Of a stretch of DNA of 64,000 bases, positions 1 through 8,905 are shown piece after piece (within the stretch, counting starts at the first letter, position 1; each line of letters begins with the position of its first letter). A program made the translations under genes and the position numbers. The DNA is from Planococcus salinarum (lineage in GTDB: Bacteria; Bacillota; Bacilli; Bacillales_A; Planococcaceae). The stretch spans positions 62,001-126,000 of the forward strand of contig NZ_VIFV01000003.1 of the NCBI RefSeq assembly GCF_007004625.1, written 5' to 3'. Under the pieces are notes generated by a model that was not told the DNA's origin, made no database searches, and worked only from the letters and a program-made list of their open reading frames with translations.

Positions 1-972
1 GTTGACCGTCACTTCGTTCAGTTGGTGCTGGATGCTCTCAAGCACCTGGAACCACGTAAGGTAATTATCAAGATACTTGGTTGCTACACCGTTGAAACGC
101 TGTATCCAGCCTTTCAGTCTGCTGTGATAACTGTTGACGTTTTGGATATGATAAAGACCCTTTGTGCGGACTTTGCCATCTGATTTGAACTGATAAATGG
201 TCATTCCTTTGTCAGTAGCGTAGGTTCTGAACGCTCGCCAGGAGTCTGTACATAATACATTTTGAGATGACAGTTTTTGACCAATGACTTTATCCAATTG
301 CTCTTTCTTTATTCTGCCTACACCAAGAGTTGTCGAAACTGTATTTTTGTCACGGTCTCTTGCTACTAAGACACAGACCTGTTCCTTGCTGATGCCACGC
401 TTTTTGGCTTTTCCACCACGTTTACGGGATTTTCTACCAGCAATTTTCTTCTGCCCTTTTTCAGAGTACAGAAAATAGGTCTCGTCCATTTCAACTATAC
501 CTTGAAAATTTTCTACTTCAATTTGTTTCAAAGCTGATAATAGTTTGTGTCTCCAGTAAAACAGCGTAACGTGGGTTACCCCTTTGACCATCTCAGCTGA
601 CTTACGGAGGGAGTAACCATCAATCATACATTCAATGAATTTTATCCATTTATTCAGACGGCGGGTTCTATAAAGTGCAGTGTGGGTTAAATCGGTGAAA
701 GTGGCAGTACAGGCTTTACAGCGATAACGTTGTTTTTTTACTTCGTCACCATCTACAAGGGTAGTGTATTTGCCAAATCTGACAACGTGTTTGGATTGGC
801 AGTGAGGGCAGGTGTATCCCTGTTTATTTTTACGTTCTGAAATCTCTTGTAAAGCATTTCCTGTTGAAGACGAAGCAGTAAGAGCATCTATAAGAAATGC
901 TCGCAGTCTTTGTTTTTCTGCGGGATTTAATTTCTCTATCTCTTTAAGAATATCTGACGCTCTCACTGTCAT
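1..972 (-). CDS. IS1595-family (ISXO2-like) transposase, 3' end cut by the window edge
   Basis: The minus strand is open from an ATG at 972 to the window edge (324 codons, no stop). An AAAGG ribosome site lies 6 nt upstream, which favours this start over the ATG at 978. The N-terminal part has a zinc-ribbon pattern (CPHC ... CKAC) followed by a helix-turn-helix-like stretch. The catalytic part shows MDETYF (first Asp), then CTDSW (second Asp) and an HIQNVNSYHSRLK block, matching the D-D-N arrangement of ISXO2-like DDE transposases. It catalyses cut-and-paste transposition of its own element (family knowledge). No frameshift is visible, so it could be active. The element's far end lies outside the window, and its near end (about 980-1040) could not be defined by inverted repeats. 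Confidence 0.88.
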   Translation of the reverse strand, partial: MTVRASDILKEIEKLNPAEKQRLRAFLIDALTASSSTGNALQEISERKNKQGYTCPHCQSKHVVRFGKYTTLVDGDEVKKQRYRCKACTATFTDLTHTALYRTRRLNKWIKFIECMIDGYSLRKSAEMVKGVTHVTLFYWRHKLLSALKQIEVENFQGIVEMDETYFLYSEKGQKKIAGRKSRKRGGKAKKRGISKEQVCVLVARDRDKNTVSTTLGVGRIKKEQLDKVIGQKLSSQNVLCTDSWRAFRTYATDKGMTIYQFKSDGKVRTKGLYHIQNVNSYHSRLKGWIQRFNGVATKYLDNYLTWFQVLESIQHQLNEVTVN

Positions 973-1052
973 CGCCATCCTTTAGTTGATACTTTTATTA
1001 TAGAACAAACGTTCGTTAAATTCAAATATCAACATTAACCTTTAACATAGCC

Positions 1053-1973
1053 TTATTTTTTGCTGTAACTTCGTGAAACCAGTAGGACCATGTAGCACAA
1101 AAGCCCGAACAGGAGAGTGATGAAAAGCGAGTGCAATAAGGCAACCGCCAAATTCAATTTTGTCAGAACTGCAAGCATGCCGGTAGTAGCCTGCATCATC
1201 ACAATGGTGAAGGCAATGATCCAGCCCCAGTAAATTGCACGTTGATTTTTGTAATGCTTGATGGCGTGCCACATGATGATGCCGATCCAGATGACGATGA
1301 GCCCAGCTGCTCCGCGATGCCCCATCTGTACCCATTCATACATATTGGATGGAAGGGCAAAGGAATCATTGCGGCACAGCGGCCAGTCTGAACAAATCAG
1401 GCTGGAATTCGTATGGCGGACGAGCGCGCCGGTGTAAATGACCAGATAGGAATACAAAGCCACACCGATTGTATGGAACTTTAATTTTCTGCCGATCTTC
1501 AATTTTTCCGTTTCGAATTTCCGGTCCACTTCAAATATGAGAAGAGCCAGGAGGAGCACTGATGCAAATGATATGAGGGAGATGCCAAAATGCAGAGCGA
1601 GAATGAAATCACCCTGGCCCCATAACACTTGAGCAGCACCGATGAGAGCCTGTAAAACCAAAAAGAACACGGAAGTGACCGCGAGAAACTTGGTTTCTCG
1701 CACATGCCCGAATTTTCTCCAGGCCCAAATGGCGAGAATCAAAATCAAAATACTGACGGCTCCGGTAACAAGCCGGTGGGAAAACTCAATCAGCACTTCG
1801 GCGGTAATGACATCAGGGATCAATTGGCCGTTGCATCCCGGCCAGTGCCGGCCGCAACCCATCCCACTGTCAGTTTTGGTGACGAGGGCACCGCCCAGAA
1901 GTATGAAGAGCATACCGATTGTCGCCGCAACTGCAAATAACTTTATATATTTATTCTGCTGCAAGAAAGCCAC
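1053..1973 (-). CDS. ctaA: Heme A synthase CtaA (COX15 family)
   Basis: A 306-aa polytopic membrane protein, the usual length for Bacillus CtaA, that oxidises heme O to heme A for the aa3/caa3 oxidase. About eight hydrophobic segments are visible. The first extracytoplasmic loop carries the cysteine pair C40/C47 (TDSGMGCGRHWPGC), and the second half carries CSDWPLC. Heme-ligand histidines are seen in EFSHR (H66), LHFG, GHRG and LHS. The start is a GTG at 1973 with a weak ribosome site. The gene is divergent from ctaB, the classic Bacillus arrangement, so heme O synthase and heme A synthase flank a shared regulatory region. Confidence 0.96.
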   Translation of the reverse strand: MAFLQQNKYIKLFAVAATIGMLFILLGGALVTKTDSGMGCGRHWPGCNGQLIPDVITAEVLIEFSHRLVTGAVSILILILAIWAWRKFGHVRETKFLAVTSVFFLVLQALIGAAQVLWGQGDFILALHFGISLISFASVLLLALLIFEVDRKFETEKLKIGRKLKFHTIGVALYSYLVIYTGALVRHTNSSLICSDWPLCRNDSFALPSNMYEWVQMGHRGAAGLIVIWIGIIMWHAIKHYKNQRAIYWGWIIAFTIVMMQATTGMLAVLTKLNLAVALLHSLFITLLFGLLCYMVLLVSRSYSKK

Positions 1974-2311
1974 CTACTTTTTCTATATGAAAATACAATT
2001 AAACGTCCGTTACCTGCATACTCGATAATAGCGAAAGTCGGGTTAAAACACAACGGAAAATCAGTAATAGCGGAAACTTTCGATATTTGGACATATTAGG
2101 TGCAGCCTTCACAAACTGTTCAAAAACTATTATTTTTCATTCTTAAAAATGACCTTGTCATGATGTATGATAGGAAGAGTGCAATTGAGGCAAACTCACC
2201 ATAATCAAAGCTTTTATCGCTAAATTTCAGTTATATGTAGAAAAAGGGCTGGATTTTAGATATAGTTATGATTAGCGGACTATGCTTACAACTTTGAAAG
2301 GAGGAGGTTAA
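1974..2311. promoter_or_regulatory. ctaA-ctaB divergent intergenic region
   Basis: A 338-bp AT-rich spacer between divergent ctaA and ctaB that must hold both promoters. At 2107-2115 the sequence CTTCACAAA resembles one half of the ResD-type box (TTTGTGAAT on the other strand) known to control cta genes in B. subtilis. This is a single weak match and only an inference. No convincing -35/-10 pair, hairpin or small ORF was found. The ctaB ribosome site AAAGGAGGAGG lies at its right end. Confidence 0.4.
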
Positions 2312-3229
2312 ATGTCAAACGGCCGGTCTTTGTCTGCGGAAGCACACGAGACACCTGAAACAACCAGCTTTGTCCAGGACTTTTTGGCACTTATAAAAAT
2401 CGGGATTGTCAATTCAAACCTGATTACGGTTTTCACCGGATTATGGCTGGCATTTCAGTTTTCGGGCAGACATTTTTTACAGCATTTGGACATCCTCGTC
2501 TACACCTTGGTCGGATCAGCATTGATCATAGCAGGTTCTGCTGCGATGAATAATTATATTGATACAGATATCGACCCATTGATGGCGAGCAAGAAATCCC
2601 GACCGACGGTAACCGGCAGATTTAAACCATCAGCTGTTCTGGCACTCGCAATTTCTTTCATTGTTCTAGGCGAAATCTTTTTGTTTTCCGCTTCTGTTTC
2701 AGCGGGGGTTCTCGGAATAGCAGGGATTCTGGCTTATGTGGTCCTATATTCCATGTGGTCCAAGAGACGCCACGTCAGCAATACGATTGTCGGCAGCATC
2801 TCGGGTGCCATACCGCCGCTGATTGGATGGGCAGCAGTAGAACCCACCTTGGGCACTGGTGCCTGGGCATTGTTTCTGATCATGTTCATTTGGCAGCCGC
2901 CGCATTTTTATGCGCTGGCCATGAAACGCACGGAAGAGTACCGGGCTGCAAATATCCCGATGCTGCCGGTGGTGAAAGGTTTCCACCGGACAAAAAAATC
3001 TATGCTGGCATGGGTTTTGATGCTTTTCCCATTACCGTTTCTTTTGCCGGAATTGGGAATTGGCTTCTTCATCTTAGCAACACTTTTGAATGCCGGCTGG
3101 CTGTATTTGGCCATTCGCGGATTTGGAGTGAAAGATGATTTGAAATGGGCGAAGAGTATGTTCATCTATTCATTGAACTATATGACGATTCTTTTCGTCG
3201 CAATGATCATATTCGCTGTATTCGTCTGA
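2312..3229 (+). CDS. ctaB: Protoheme IX farnesyltransferase (heme O synthase) CtaB
   Basis: This 305-aa UbiA-family prenyltransferase adds a farnesyl group to heme B, giving heme O, the substrate of CtaA. The first aspartate-rich motif is clear (NNYIDTDID, residues 80-88), and a second polar loop follows (MKRTEEYRAANIPMLPV). About eight to nine transmembrane segments are seen. The start is an ATG with a near-perfect AAAGGAGGAGG site. It opens the ctaB-C-D-E-F run; ctaC begins 48 bp downstream with no terminator between, so co-transcription is likely. Confidence 0.97.
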   Translation: MSNGRSLSAEAHETPETTSFVQDFLALIKIGIVNSNLITVFTGLWLAFQFSGRHFLQHLDILVYTLVGSALIIAGSAAMNNYIDTDIDPLMASKKSRPTVTGRFKPSAVLALAISFIVLGEIFLFSASVSAGVLGIAGILAYVVLYSMWSKRRHVSNTIVGSISGAIPPLIGWAAVEPTLGTGAWALFLIMFIWQPPHFYALAMKRTEEYRAANIPMLPVVKGFHRTKKSMLAWVLMLFPLPFLLPELGIGFFILATLLNAGWLYLAIRGFGVKDDLKWAKSMFIYSLNYMTILFVAMIIFAVFV

Positions 3230-3276
3230 TTTCCAATACTTAAAAACTTTTAAATGAGAGAGGGGTAAGAAAAGCT

Positions 3277-4359
3277 ATGATGAAAGGACTTACTAACTGG
3301 CGTCTTTTCGCATTGATGACAGCATTGCTCGTCTTTCTGTCGGGCTGTGGGCGTGAAGAGATTTCGACTCTCATCCCTGCTGGTAAGGTTGCGCAGGACC
3401 AATTCAATCTTTTGATATTGTCTAGTATTGTTATGACTTTCGTAATTATAGTCGTATCAATCATTTTCGTCCTGGCAATTGTCAAGTTCCGCCGCTCCAA
3501 ACTTGGGGAAGATATGATTCCTGAACAAGTGGAAGGCAGCGCAAAACTTGAGTTTATCTGGACTGCTGTGCCAATCGTACTTCTATTGATCCTTGCTGTT
3601 CCAACAGTCTATTCAACATTTGATTTGGCTGACGTAACCGCGATGGATTCTGTAAATGAAGAAGGCGAACAAAACCATCTTACGGTCAACGTGACTGCTT
3701 ACCTTTATTGGTGGGAGTTCGAATATCCGGAGCAAGGAATTGTAACTGCTCAGGAATTGGTCGTTCCAACCGATGAACGTGTTTACTTCAATTTAATCTC
3801 TGCAGATATCAAGCACTCCTTCTGGATTCCTTCAGTCGGCGGTAAACTTGATGTAAACCCTGAAAACGTCAATAAATTCTATCTTGAATTCGACAAGCCT
3901 TCTTCAGAACTTGAAACAGGAGTTTTCTATGGAAAATGTGCTGAGCTTTGCGGCCCTTCACACGCATTAATGGATTTCAAAGTAAAATCTGTTGACCGTG
4001 AAGAGTTTGACCAATGGGTAACTGCCATGCAGGAAGAACCTGAACCTGCTGCTGAAGCACTGGCTCAGGACGGTGAAGAAATCTTTGCTAACAGCTGTAT
4101 CGGATGCCACGCAGTTTCTGGTGTTGGTTCTGGCGGTATGGCAGGTCCTAACCTTGCTGCATTCGGCGACCGCAACCGTATTGCCGGATTCTTGGAACAT
4201 GATGAAGAAACTTTGAAAAACTGGATTGAAGATCCACAGCAATACAAACCAGGAAACTTGATGCCTGACGGAGAAACAAATAACGGCGGAGAACCATTTT
4301 CCGAGCAGGAACTGGATGCGCTTGCAGCGTATCTGATGAGCCTGACTGTTGAGGAATAA
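3277..4359 (+). CDS. ctaC: Cytochrome c oxidase subunit II with fused cytochrome c (caa3 type)
   Basis: A 360-aa subunit II. It has a lipoprotein signal peptide with lipobox LSGC (Cys24), two transmembrane helices (about 42-65 and 88-108), and a cupredoxin CuA domain with ligands H180, C221, C225, H229 and M232 (CAELCGPSH..M). A C-terminal cytochrome c domain has heme motif CIGCH (C274, C277, H278). The fused cytochrome marks the enzyme as a caa3 cytochrome c oxidase rather than a quinol oxidase. Electrons pass from the cytochrome domain to CuA and then to subunit I. It is followed by ctaD after 33 bp. Confidence 0.98.
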   Translation: MMKGLTNWRLFALMTALLVFLSGCGREEISTLIPAGKVAQDQFNLLILSSIVMTFVIIVVSIIFVLAIVKFRRSKLGEDMIPEQVEGSAKLEFIWTAVPIVLLLILAVPTVYSTFDLADVTAMDSVNEEGEQNHLTVNVTAYLYWWEFEYPEQGIVTAQELVVPTDERVYFNLISADIKHSFWIPSVGGKLDVNPENVNKFYLEFDKPSSELETGVFYGKCAELCGPSHALMDFKVKSVDREEFDQWVTAMQEEPEPAAEALAQDGEEIFANSCIGCHAVSGVGSGGMAGPNLAAFGDRNRIAGFLEHDEETLKNWIEDPQQYKPGNLMPDGETNNGGEPFSEQELDALAAYLMSLTVEE

Positions 4360-4392
4360 GAGAGTCAGAGTGTAAAAAGGGAGGTATACAGT

Positions 4393-6282
4393 GTGAGTTC
4401 TTTAGCACAAAAAAAGGGATTCGGCGCAGTTTTATGGGATTATCTTACAACAGTAGACCATAAGAAAATCGCGATCCTCTATCTAATCTCAGGCGGCTTT
4501 TTCTTCCTTGTAGGTGGACTGGAAGCGATGTTGATCCGGATCCAACTGATGAAAGCAGGTAACGATTTCCTGAGTGCCGGATTGTATAATGAAATTATCA
4601 CCATGCACGGTACAACCATGATATTCCTGGCAGCAATGCCATTGCTTTTGGCGTTTATGAACGCCATCATGCCATTACAGATTGGTGCGCGTGACGTAGC
4701 TTTTCCATTCCTGAACTCTTTGGGATTCTGGCTTTTCTTCTTTGGGGGCATTTTCCTGAACCTTTCATGGTTCATGGGCGGAGCACCTGATGCAGGCTGG
4801 ACAAACTACGCTTCGCTCGCTTTGGCTTCCGAAGGGCACGGAATTGATTTTTATGCACTTGGATTGACAATTTCCGGTTTCGGTACATTGATCGCAGGGA
4901 TTAACTTCCTGGTAACAATCATCAATATGCGCGCACCGGGTATGACGTATATGAGAATGCCATTGTTCACCTGGACGACTTTCGTCGCTTCAGCACTGAT
5001 CCTATTGGCTTTCCCGCCACTTACTATCGGATTATTCTTCATGATTTTTGACCGGTTGTTTGATTCAAACTTCTTTGTCGTCGAAATGGGCGGTAATACG
5101 ATTATCTGGGAGCATTTATTCTGGATTTTCGGACACCCGGAAGTTTACATTCTAATATTGCCGGCATTCGGTATTTTCTCTGAAATCTTTGCGATTTTCT
5201 CAAGAAAGCGCCTATTCGGTTATACCGCTCTGGTTTTTGCTACAATCTTAATCGGTTTCTACGGCTTTATGGTTTGGGCCCACCATATGTTCACCGTCGG
5301 CCTTGGACCAACTGCAAACGCAGTTTTCGCCCTGGCGACTATGATCATTGCTGTGCCAACCGGTATTAAAATCTTTAACTGGCTTCTGACGATATGGGGA
5401 GGAAGCATTCAATTCAGCGTAGCAATGGTTTACGCAATCGCGTTCATTCCTTCTTTCGTAGCAGGGGGAGTAACTGGTGTTATGCAGGCCATTGCACCAC
5501 TCGATTATCAGTTGCACGATTCTTACTTTATCGTCGCTCACTTCCATTACGTTATCGTAGGTGGGGTAGTATTGGGGCTTCTGGCAGGTACGCATCTGTA
5601 CTGGCCGAAAATGTTCGGGACGATGTTGAGTGAAAAATTGGGAATGGTGACATTCTGGTTCTTCTTCATCGGATTCCACCTGACGTTCTTTATCCAGCAT
5701 TTCCTTGGATTGTTTGGTATGCCACGCCGCGTTTACACATTCAATGCAGACCAGGGCTGGGATTTGTACAACCTGATCAGTTCTGTGGGCGCATTGTTCA
5801 TGGCAATCGGTATTATTGTCCTGCTGGTGAACGTAGTATTAACAACAGTTAAAAATGTTCGTGTCGGCAATGACCCTTGGGGAGACGGACGCACACTTGA
5901 ATGGGCGATTCCATCACCACCGCCGTTCTATAACTTTGCTCAAACTCCATTGGTTCGAGGCCTTGATACGTATTGGATCGAAAAAATGGAAGGCAATAAA
6001 GAAGGCATGATTTATGCAGAGCCCCTTGGCGATATCCACATGCCGAACGGTTCGATTATTCCCTTTGTCATGTCATTCGGCATGTTCGTTGCAGCATTTG
6101 GCGCACTTTACTTTATGGATGACACGAAACCGTGGGCATTGGCAGTATTGGTCATCGGTCTGGGAATCACTTTCGGTTCGATGCTTGTCCGTTCGTTGAA
6201 AGATGACCTCGGATTCTACATCACTAAAGAAGAATTGATCGAAGATGCTAAGAGAGGAGGCAACACCGATGGACATAAATAA
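4393..6282 (+). CDS. ctaD: Cytochrome c oxidase subunit I
   Basis: The 629-aa catalytic subunit of the heme-copper oxidase carries low-spin heme a and the heme a3-CuB site. The heme a histidine is in TMHGTTM. The CuB ligand and cross-linked tyrosine are in GHPEVY (H248, Y252), the two adjacent histidines in VWAHHMF, and the heme a3/a ligands in HDSYFIVAHFHY. The HPEVY tyrosine indicates an A-type proton-pumping enzyme. The start is a GTG at 4393 preceded by GGGAGG. Its 3' end overlaps the ribosome site and start of ctaE by 14 bp, suggesting translational coupling. Confidence 0.98.
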   Translation: MSSLAQKKGFGAVLWDYLTTVDHKKIAILYLISGGFFFLVGGLEAMLIRIQLMKAGNDFLSAGLYNEIITMHGTTMIFLAAMPLLLAFMNAIMPLQIGARDVAFPFLNSLGFWLFFFGGIFLNLSWFMGGAPDAGWTNYASLALASEGHGIDFYALGLTISGFGTLIAGINFLVTIINMRAPGMTYMRMPLFTWTTFVASALILLAFPPLTIGLFFMIFDRLFDSNFFVVEMGGNTIIWEHLFWIFGHPEVYILILPAFGIFSEIFAIFSRKRLFGYTALVFATILIGFYGFMVWAHHMFTVGLGPTANAVFALATMIIAVPTGIKIFNWLLTIWGGSIQFSVAMVYAIAFIPSFVAGGVTGVMQAIAPLDYQLHDSYFIVAHFHYVIVGGVVLGLLAGTHLYWPKMFGTMLSEKLGMVTFWFFFIGFHLTFFIQHFLGLFGMPRRVYTFNADQGWDLYNLISSVGALFMAIGIIVLLVNVVLTTVKNVRVGNDPWGDGRTLEWAIPSPPPFYNFAQTPLVRGLDTYWIEKMEGNKEGMIYAEPLGDIHMPNGSIIPFVMSFGMFVAAFGALYFMDDTKPWALAVLVIGLGITFGSMLVRSLKDDLGFYITKEELIEDAKRGGNTDGHK

Positions 6283-6895
6283 AAGATATACCGCTCAATC
6301 TTGGCCGGATCATCCGGAGACGGCAACATTGGAAGGTAAAAATAAGTTCGTCGGCTTCTGGTTGCTTCTGGCTGCTGAAACAGTAACTTTCGCTTCGTTG
6401 TTTGCAACATATCTTGCATTAAAAGATAAAGGACCAAGCGGAATGGAGTTTACGGCTGCAGGTTTATTCGAACTGCCATTGGTATTCGCAATGACGATGA
6501 TCCTTTTAACGTCGTCACTGACAAGCGTTTACGCGATGTACCACATGAAAAACCATAATTTCAAAGCCATGCAGGCCTGGTTGGGCATAACTGTTTTGCT
6601 GGGATTAACCTTCCTTGGTTTGGAAATCTATGAGTTTAACCATTACGTACATTTAGGATTTGGCTTTACACACAGCGCTTTCAGTTCCGCTTTCTACGTA
6701 TTGGTCGGAACTCACGGTGCCCACGTTTTATTCGGTCTCAGCTGGTTTATTGCATTGATGATCCGTAATTCAAAACGTGGATTGAATATGTATAACGCTC
6801 CTAAGTTTTATCTTGCAGCTCTTTACTGGCATTTCATCGACGTAGTATGGGTATTCATCTTTACTGTAGTCTATTTGATGGGAGTGATCGGTTAA
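6269..6895 (+). CDS. ctaE: Cytochrome c oxidase subunit III
   Basis: A 208-aa subunit III with five hydrophobic segments typical of the short Bacillus form; it stabilises subunit I and its proton uptake. The reading frame opens further upstream, but the ATG at 6269 is chosen because AGAGGAGG (6253-6260) is 8 nt ahead and the product begins MDINKRYTAQSW. It overlaps the end of ctaD and ends 1 bp before ctaF. Conserved features include the LAAETVTFASLFATY and GTHGAHVLFGL segments. Confidence 0.96.
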   Translation: MDINKRYTAQSWPDHPETATLEGKNKFVGFWLLLAAETVTFASLFATYLALKDKGPSGMEFTAAGLFELPLVFAMTMILLTSSLTSVYAMYHMKNHNFKAMQAWLGITVLLGLTFLGLEIYEFNHYVHLGFGFTHSAFSSAFYVLVGTHGAHVLFGLSWFIALMIRNSKRGLNMYNAPKFYLAALYWHFIDVVWVFIFTVVYLMGVIG

Positions 6896-6896
6896 T

Positions 6897-7229
6897 ATGG
6901 CACACGATACACCTGAAAAAATCAGATCACATGCAGAGCACGAATTTTTAAAGAAAAAAAGATCGGCTGAAATGCGCCAACAGTTAACGTCGTTTGCAAT
7001 CATGATCTTCCTTACTCTGATTGCATTTACGATGGTGGCTGCCGGATTCTCGACGTACCTGATTGTACCGATTATCCTGTTGTTGGCTGCAATCCAGGTT
7101 GTTCTTCAGCTTTACCATTTCATGCACTTGAGCAACAAAGGCCACGGAACCATCGCGTTCTTTATGTTCAGTGGGATGTTTGTTGCCTTCATCACGGTTT
7201 TGGCACTTGTCACAATCGTTTGGTGGTAA
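6897..7229 (+). CDS. ctaF: Cytochrome c oxidase subunit IVB
   Basis: A 110-aa small subunit (CtaF/CoxD family) with a charged N-terminus (about 35 residues) and three transmembrane helices; the LYHFMHLSNKGHG stretch is typical of the family. It is the last structural gene of the oxidase operon, starting 1 bp after ctaE and followed at once by a strong terminator. Its role is structural and assembly-related rather than catalytic. Confidence 0.93.
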   Translation: MAHDTPEKIRSHAEHEFLKKKRSAEMRQQLTSFAIMIFLTLIAFTMVAAGFSTYLIVPIILLLAAIQVVLQLYHFMHLSNKGHGTIAFFMFSGMFVAFITVLALVTIVWW

Positions 7230-7239
7230 ACCGCATTTT

Positions 7240-7276
7240 AAAAGCCACTTTCACTTTTTTGGTGAAAGTGGCTTTT
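7240..7276 (+). terminator. Rho-independent terminator after ctaF
   Basis: A perfect 15-bp stem (AAAAGCCACTTTCAC and its complement) with a T-rich loop and terminal T run. It ends the ctaB-F transcript before ctaG, which has its own promoter. Confidence 0.93.
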
Positions 7277-7379
7277 CTATGCTTGAAATCTTTACGGCCA
7301 GCCATGTGAGTACCTTTTCTTAAAAAGAGTTCAGTCATTGGAAATTCCATCATCCTCAGTAAATGTCATGATTCGTTCA

Positions 7380-7408
7380 TTGATATACAATTGTTTCCGC
7401 TATATAAT
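7380..7408 (+). promoter_or_regulatory. SigA-type promoter for ctaG
   Basis: TTGATA, a 17-bp spacer, then TATAAT, 34 bp ahead of the chosen ctaG start. It shows that ctaG is transcribed separately from the oxidase structural genes. Confidence 0.8.
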
Positions 7409-7441
7409 GAGGGTACTTAAGGAAAAGGAGGTATGTTTGGC

Positions 7442-8365
7442 ATGCCAATCAGTATTTTCGGATTTCAGGCTTTGTGGAGTCCGGTTTACTTAGGAATCCT
7501 TGTCTTGATCACGCTCTTTTATTTTTTAATCACCACTAAATGGAGAGGCAAGTTTAAAGACAGCGAACCTTTAAAACAGAAAGAAGCTCTGCTGTTCGTT
7601 TCCGGGATGGCTTTGTTATATATCATAAAAGGCTCACCAATCGACCTTTTGGGTCACATCATGTTCACGATGCACATGGTTCAGATGGCATTTCTTCTGC
7701 TGTTGGTGCCGCCACTGTTGATCATGGGGATACCACCATGGCTGTGGAGATGGTTTATTGATCTTCCAGTAATCAGACCGTTGTTCCATTTCTTCACCAA
7801 GCCGATGCTTGCATTGATCTTGTTCGGTATATTCTTCTCGGTCTATCATTTGCCTCTGGTATTCGATTTCGTCAAACAGGATATGCTGCTGCACAGTGTT
7901 GTCAGCAGTCTGCTGTTTTTGTTCGCGATCTTCTACTGGTGGCCGGTGGTCAATAATCTCGAAGGCATGCACAAGTTTCACGGACTGAAAAAACTTGGGT
8001 TCCTGTTCGGGCTAAGTGTGCTTATGACGCCTGCATGTGCGCTGATCATCTTCAGTGATACGCCATTCTACGCAACATATACTGATGCAGATGCATGGCT
8101 GCAGGCAATGGCATTATGTGTGCCGGTTGGAACCTTATCGCAATTGAATCTTTCCGGACCGGAATTGTTTTCTTCAATGAGCTTACTGGAAGACCAGCGG
8201 ACTGGCGGAATTACAATGAAGATTTTGCAGGAATTAGTATTTACCGTCTTTATCTGGCTGGTGTTTCATGAATGGCTCCGCAATGAAAATGACAATGCGG
8301 AAGCAATTACTGCTCAAGTTTTGCAGGATCGAAAAGAGATGGCTTATCACCGACATAATGGGTAA
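7442..8365 (+). CDS. ctaG: Cytochrome c oxidase assembly factor CtaG (caa3_CtaG family)
   Basis: A polytopic membrane protein of about 307 aa, needed in Bacillus for CuB/caa3 assembly (family knowledge). Multiple hydrophobic helices carry conserved histidines (LLGHIMFTMHMVQM, SVYHLPLVF, MHKFHGLKK). An ATG at 7433 is in frame, but GGAGG at 7427-7431 is only 1 nt from it and 10 nt from the ATG at 7442, so 7442 is preferred. It is followed after 24 bp by the DUF420 gene, which probably shares its transcript. Confidence 0.93.
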   Translation: MPISIFGFQALWSPVYLGILVLITLFYFLITTKWRGKFKDSEPLKQKEALLFVSGMALLYIIKGSPIDLLGHIMFTMHMVQMAFLLLLVPPLLIMGIPPWLWRWFIDLPVIRPLFHFFTKPMLALILFGIFFSVYHLPLVFDFVKQDMLLHSVVSSLLFLFAIFYWWPVVNNLEGMHKFHGLKKLGFLFGLSVLMTPACALIIFSDTPFYATYTDADAWLQAMALCVPVGTLSQLNLSGPELFSSMSLLEDQRTGGITMKILQELVFTVFIWLVFHEWLRNENDNAEAITAQVLQDRKEMAYHRHNG

Positions 8366-8389
8366 AGGCTGAAAAGGGGATTATAAGAG

Positions 8390-8854
8390 ATGGATTTACC
8401 GCTATTACCAACTATCAGCACGTTTTTCATTGTACTAAGCGCTATTTTTGTAGCGATCGGCTGGAATTTGATCCGACAGAGAAAAATTGAAGCCCATAAA
8501 AAATGGATGCTGGCTGCAGGCGCTTCGGCTCTGACATTCTTCATCATCTATGCTTCACGCACGATCTTTGTCGGCAATACTGCGTTCGGCGGGCCGGAAG
8601 AGTACAAAATTTTCTATACGATTTTTCTGATTTTCCACATCACCCTGGCCACTATTGGCGGGATTATGGGGATTGTGAGCATCTGGCTGGGCTTGAAGAA
8701 CCGCCTGGAACTGCACCGTAAAATCGGGCCATATACCAGCATAATTTGGTTTTCTACTGCGATTACGGGTGTTATGGTTTATCTTCTATTATATGTAATT
8801 TACAAAGGCGGGCCGACGACGTCCGTCATCAAAGCGATTCTCGGATCAGAATAA
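8390..8854 (+). CDS. DUF420 membrane protein (CtaM/YozB-like oxidase maturation factor)
   Basis: A 154-aa protein with four transmembrane helices and conserved polar motifs typical of DUF420 (RKIEAHKKWM, FHITLA, NRLELHRKIG). In Staphylococcus aureus the DUF420 protein CtaM is required for aa3-type oxidase function, and YozB is the B. subtilis homologue. Its position directly behind ctaG fits a role in heme or copper insertion. The exact biochemical step is not shown by the sequence. Confidence 0.88.
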   Translation: MDLPLLPTISTFFIVLSAIFVAIGWNLIRQRKIEAHKKWMLAAGASALTFFIIYASRTIFVGNTAFGGPEEYKIFYTIFLIFHITLATIGGIMGIVSIWLGLKNRLELHRKIGPYTSIIWFSTAITGVMVYLLLYVIYKGGPTTSVIKAILGSE

Positions 8855-8891
8855 GAAAAAGGAGAACCTCTATGGGTTCTCCTTTTTCTTT
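8853..8891. terminator. Bidirectional terminator between the DUF420 gene and the AI-2E permease gene
   Basis: An inverted repeat AGAAAAAGGAGAACC / GGGTTCTCCTTTTTCT with a short loop, A-rich on one side and T-rich on the other. It lies between two convergent genes and can serve both. Confidence 0.9.
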
Positions 8892-8905
8892 GGAATATTT
8901 TATTG

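Noticed and set aside
5248-5700. 150-aa minus-strand ORF
   Set aside because: Entirely inside ctaD, with His/Gln/Glu-rich composition typical of antisense reading of a membrane protein gene.
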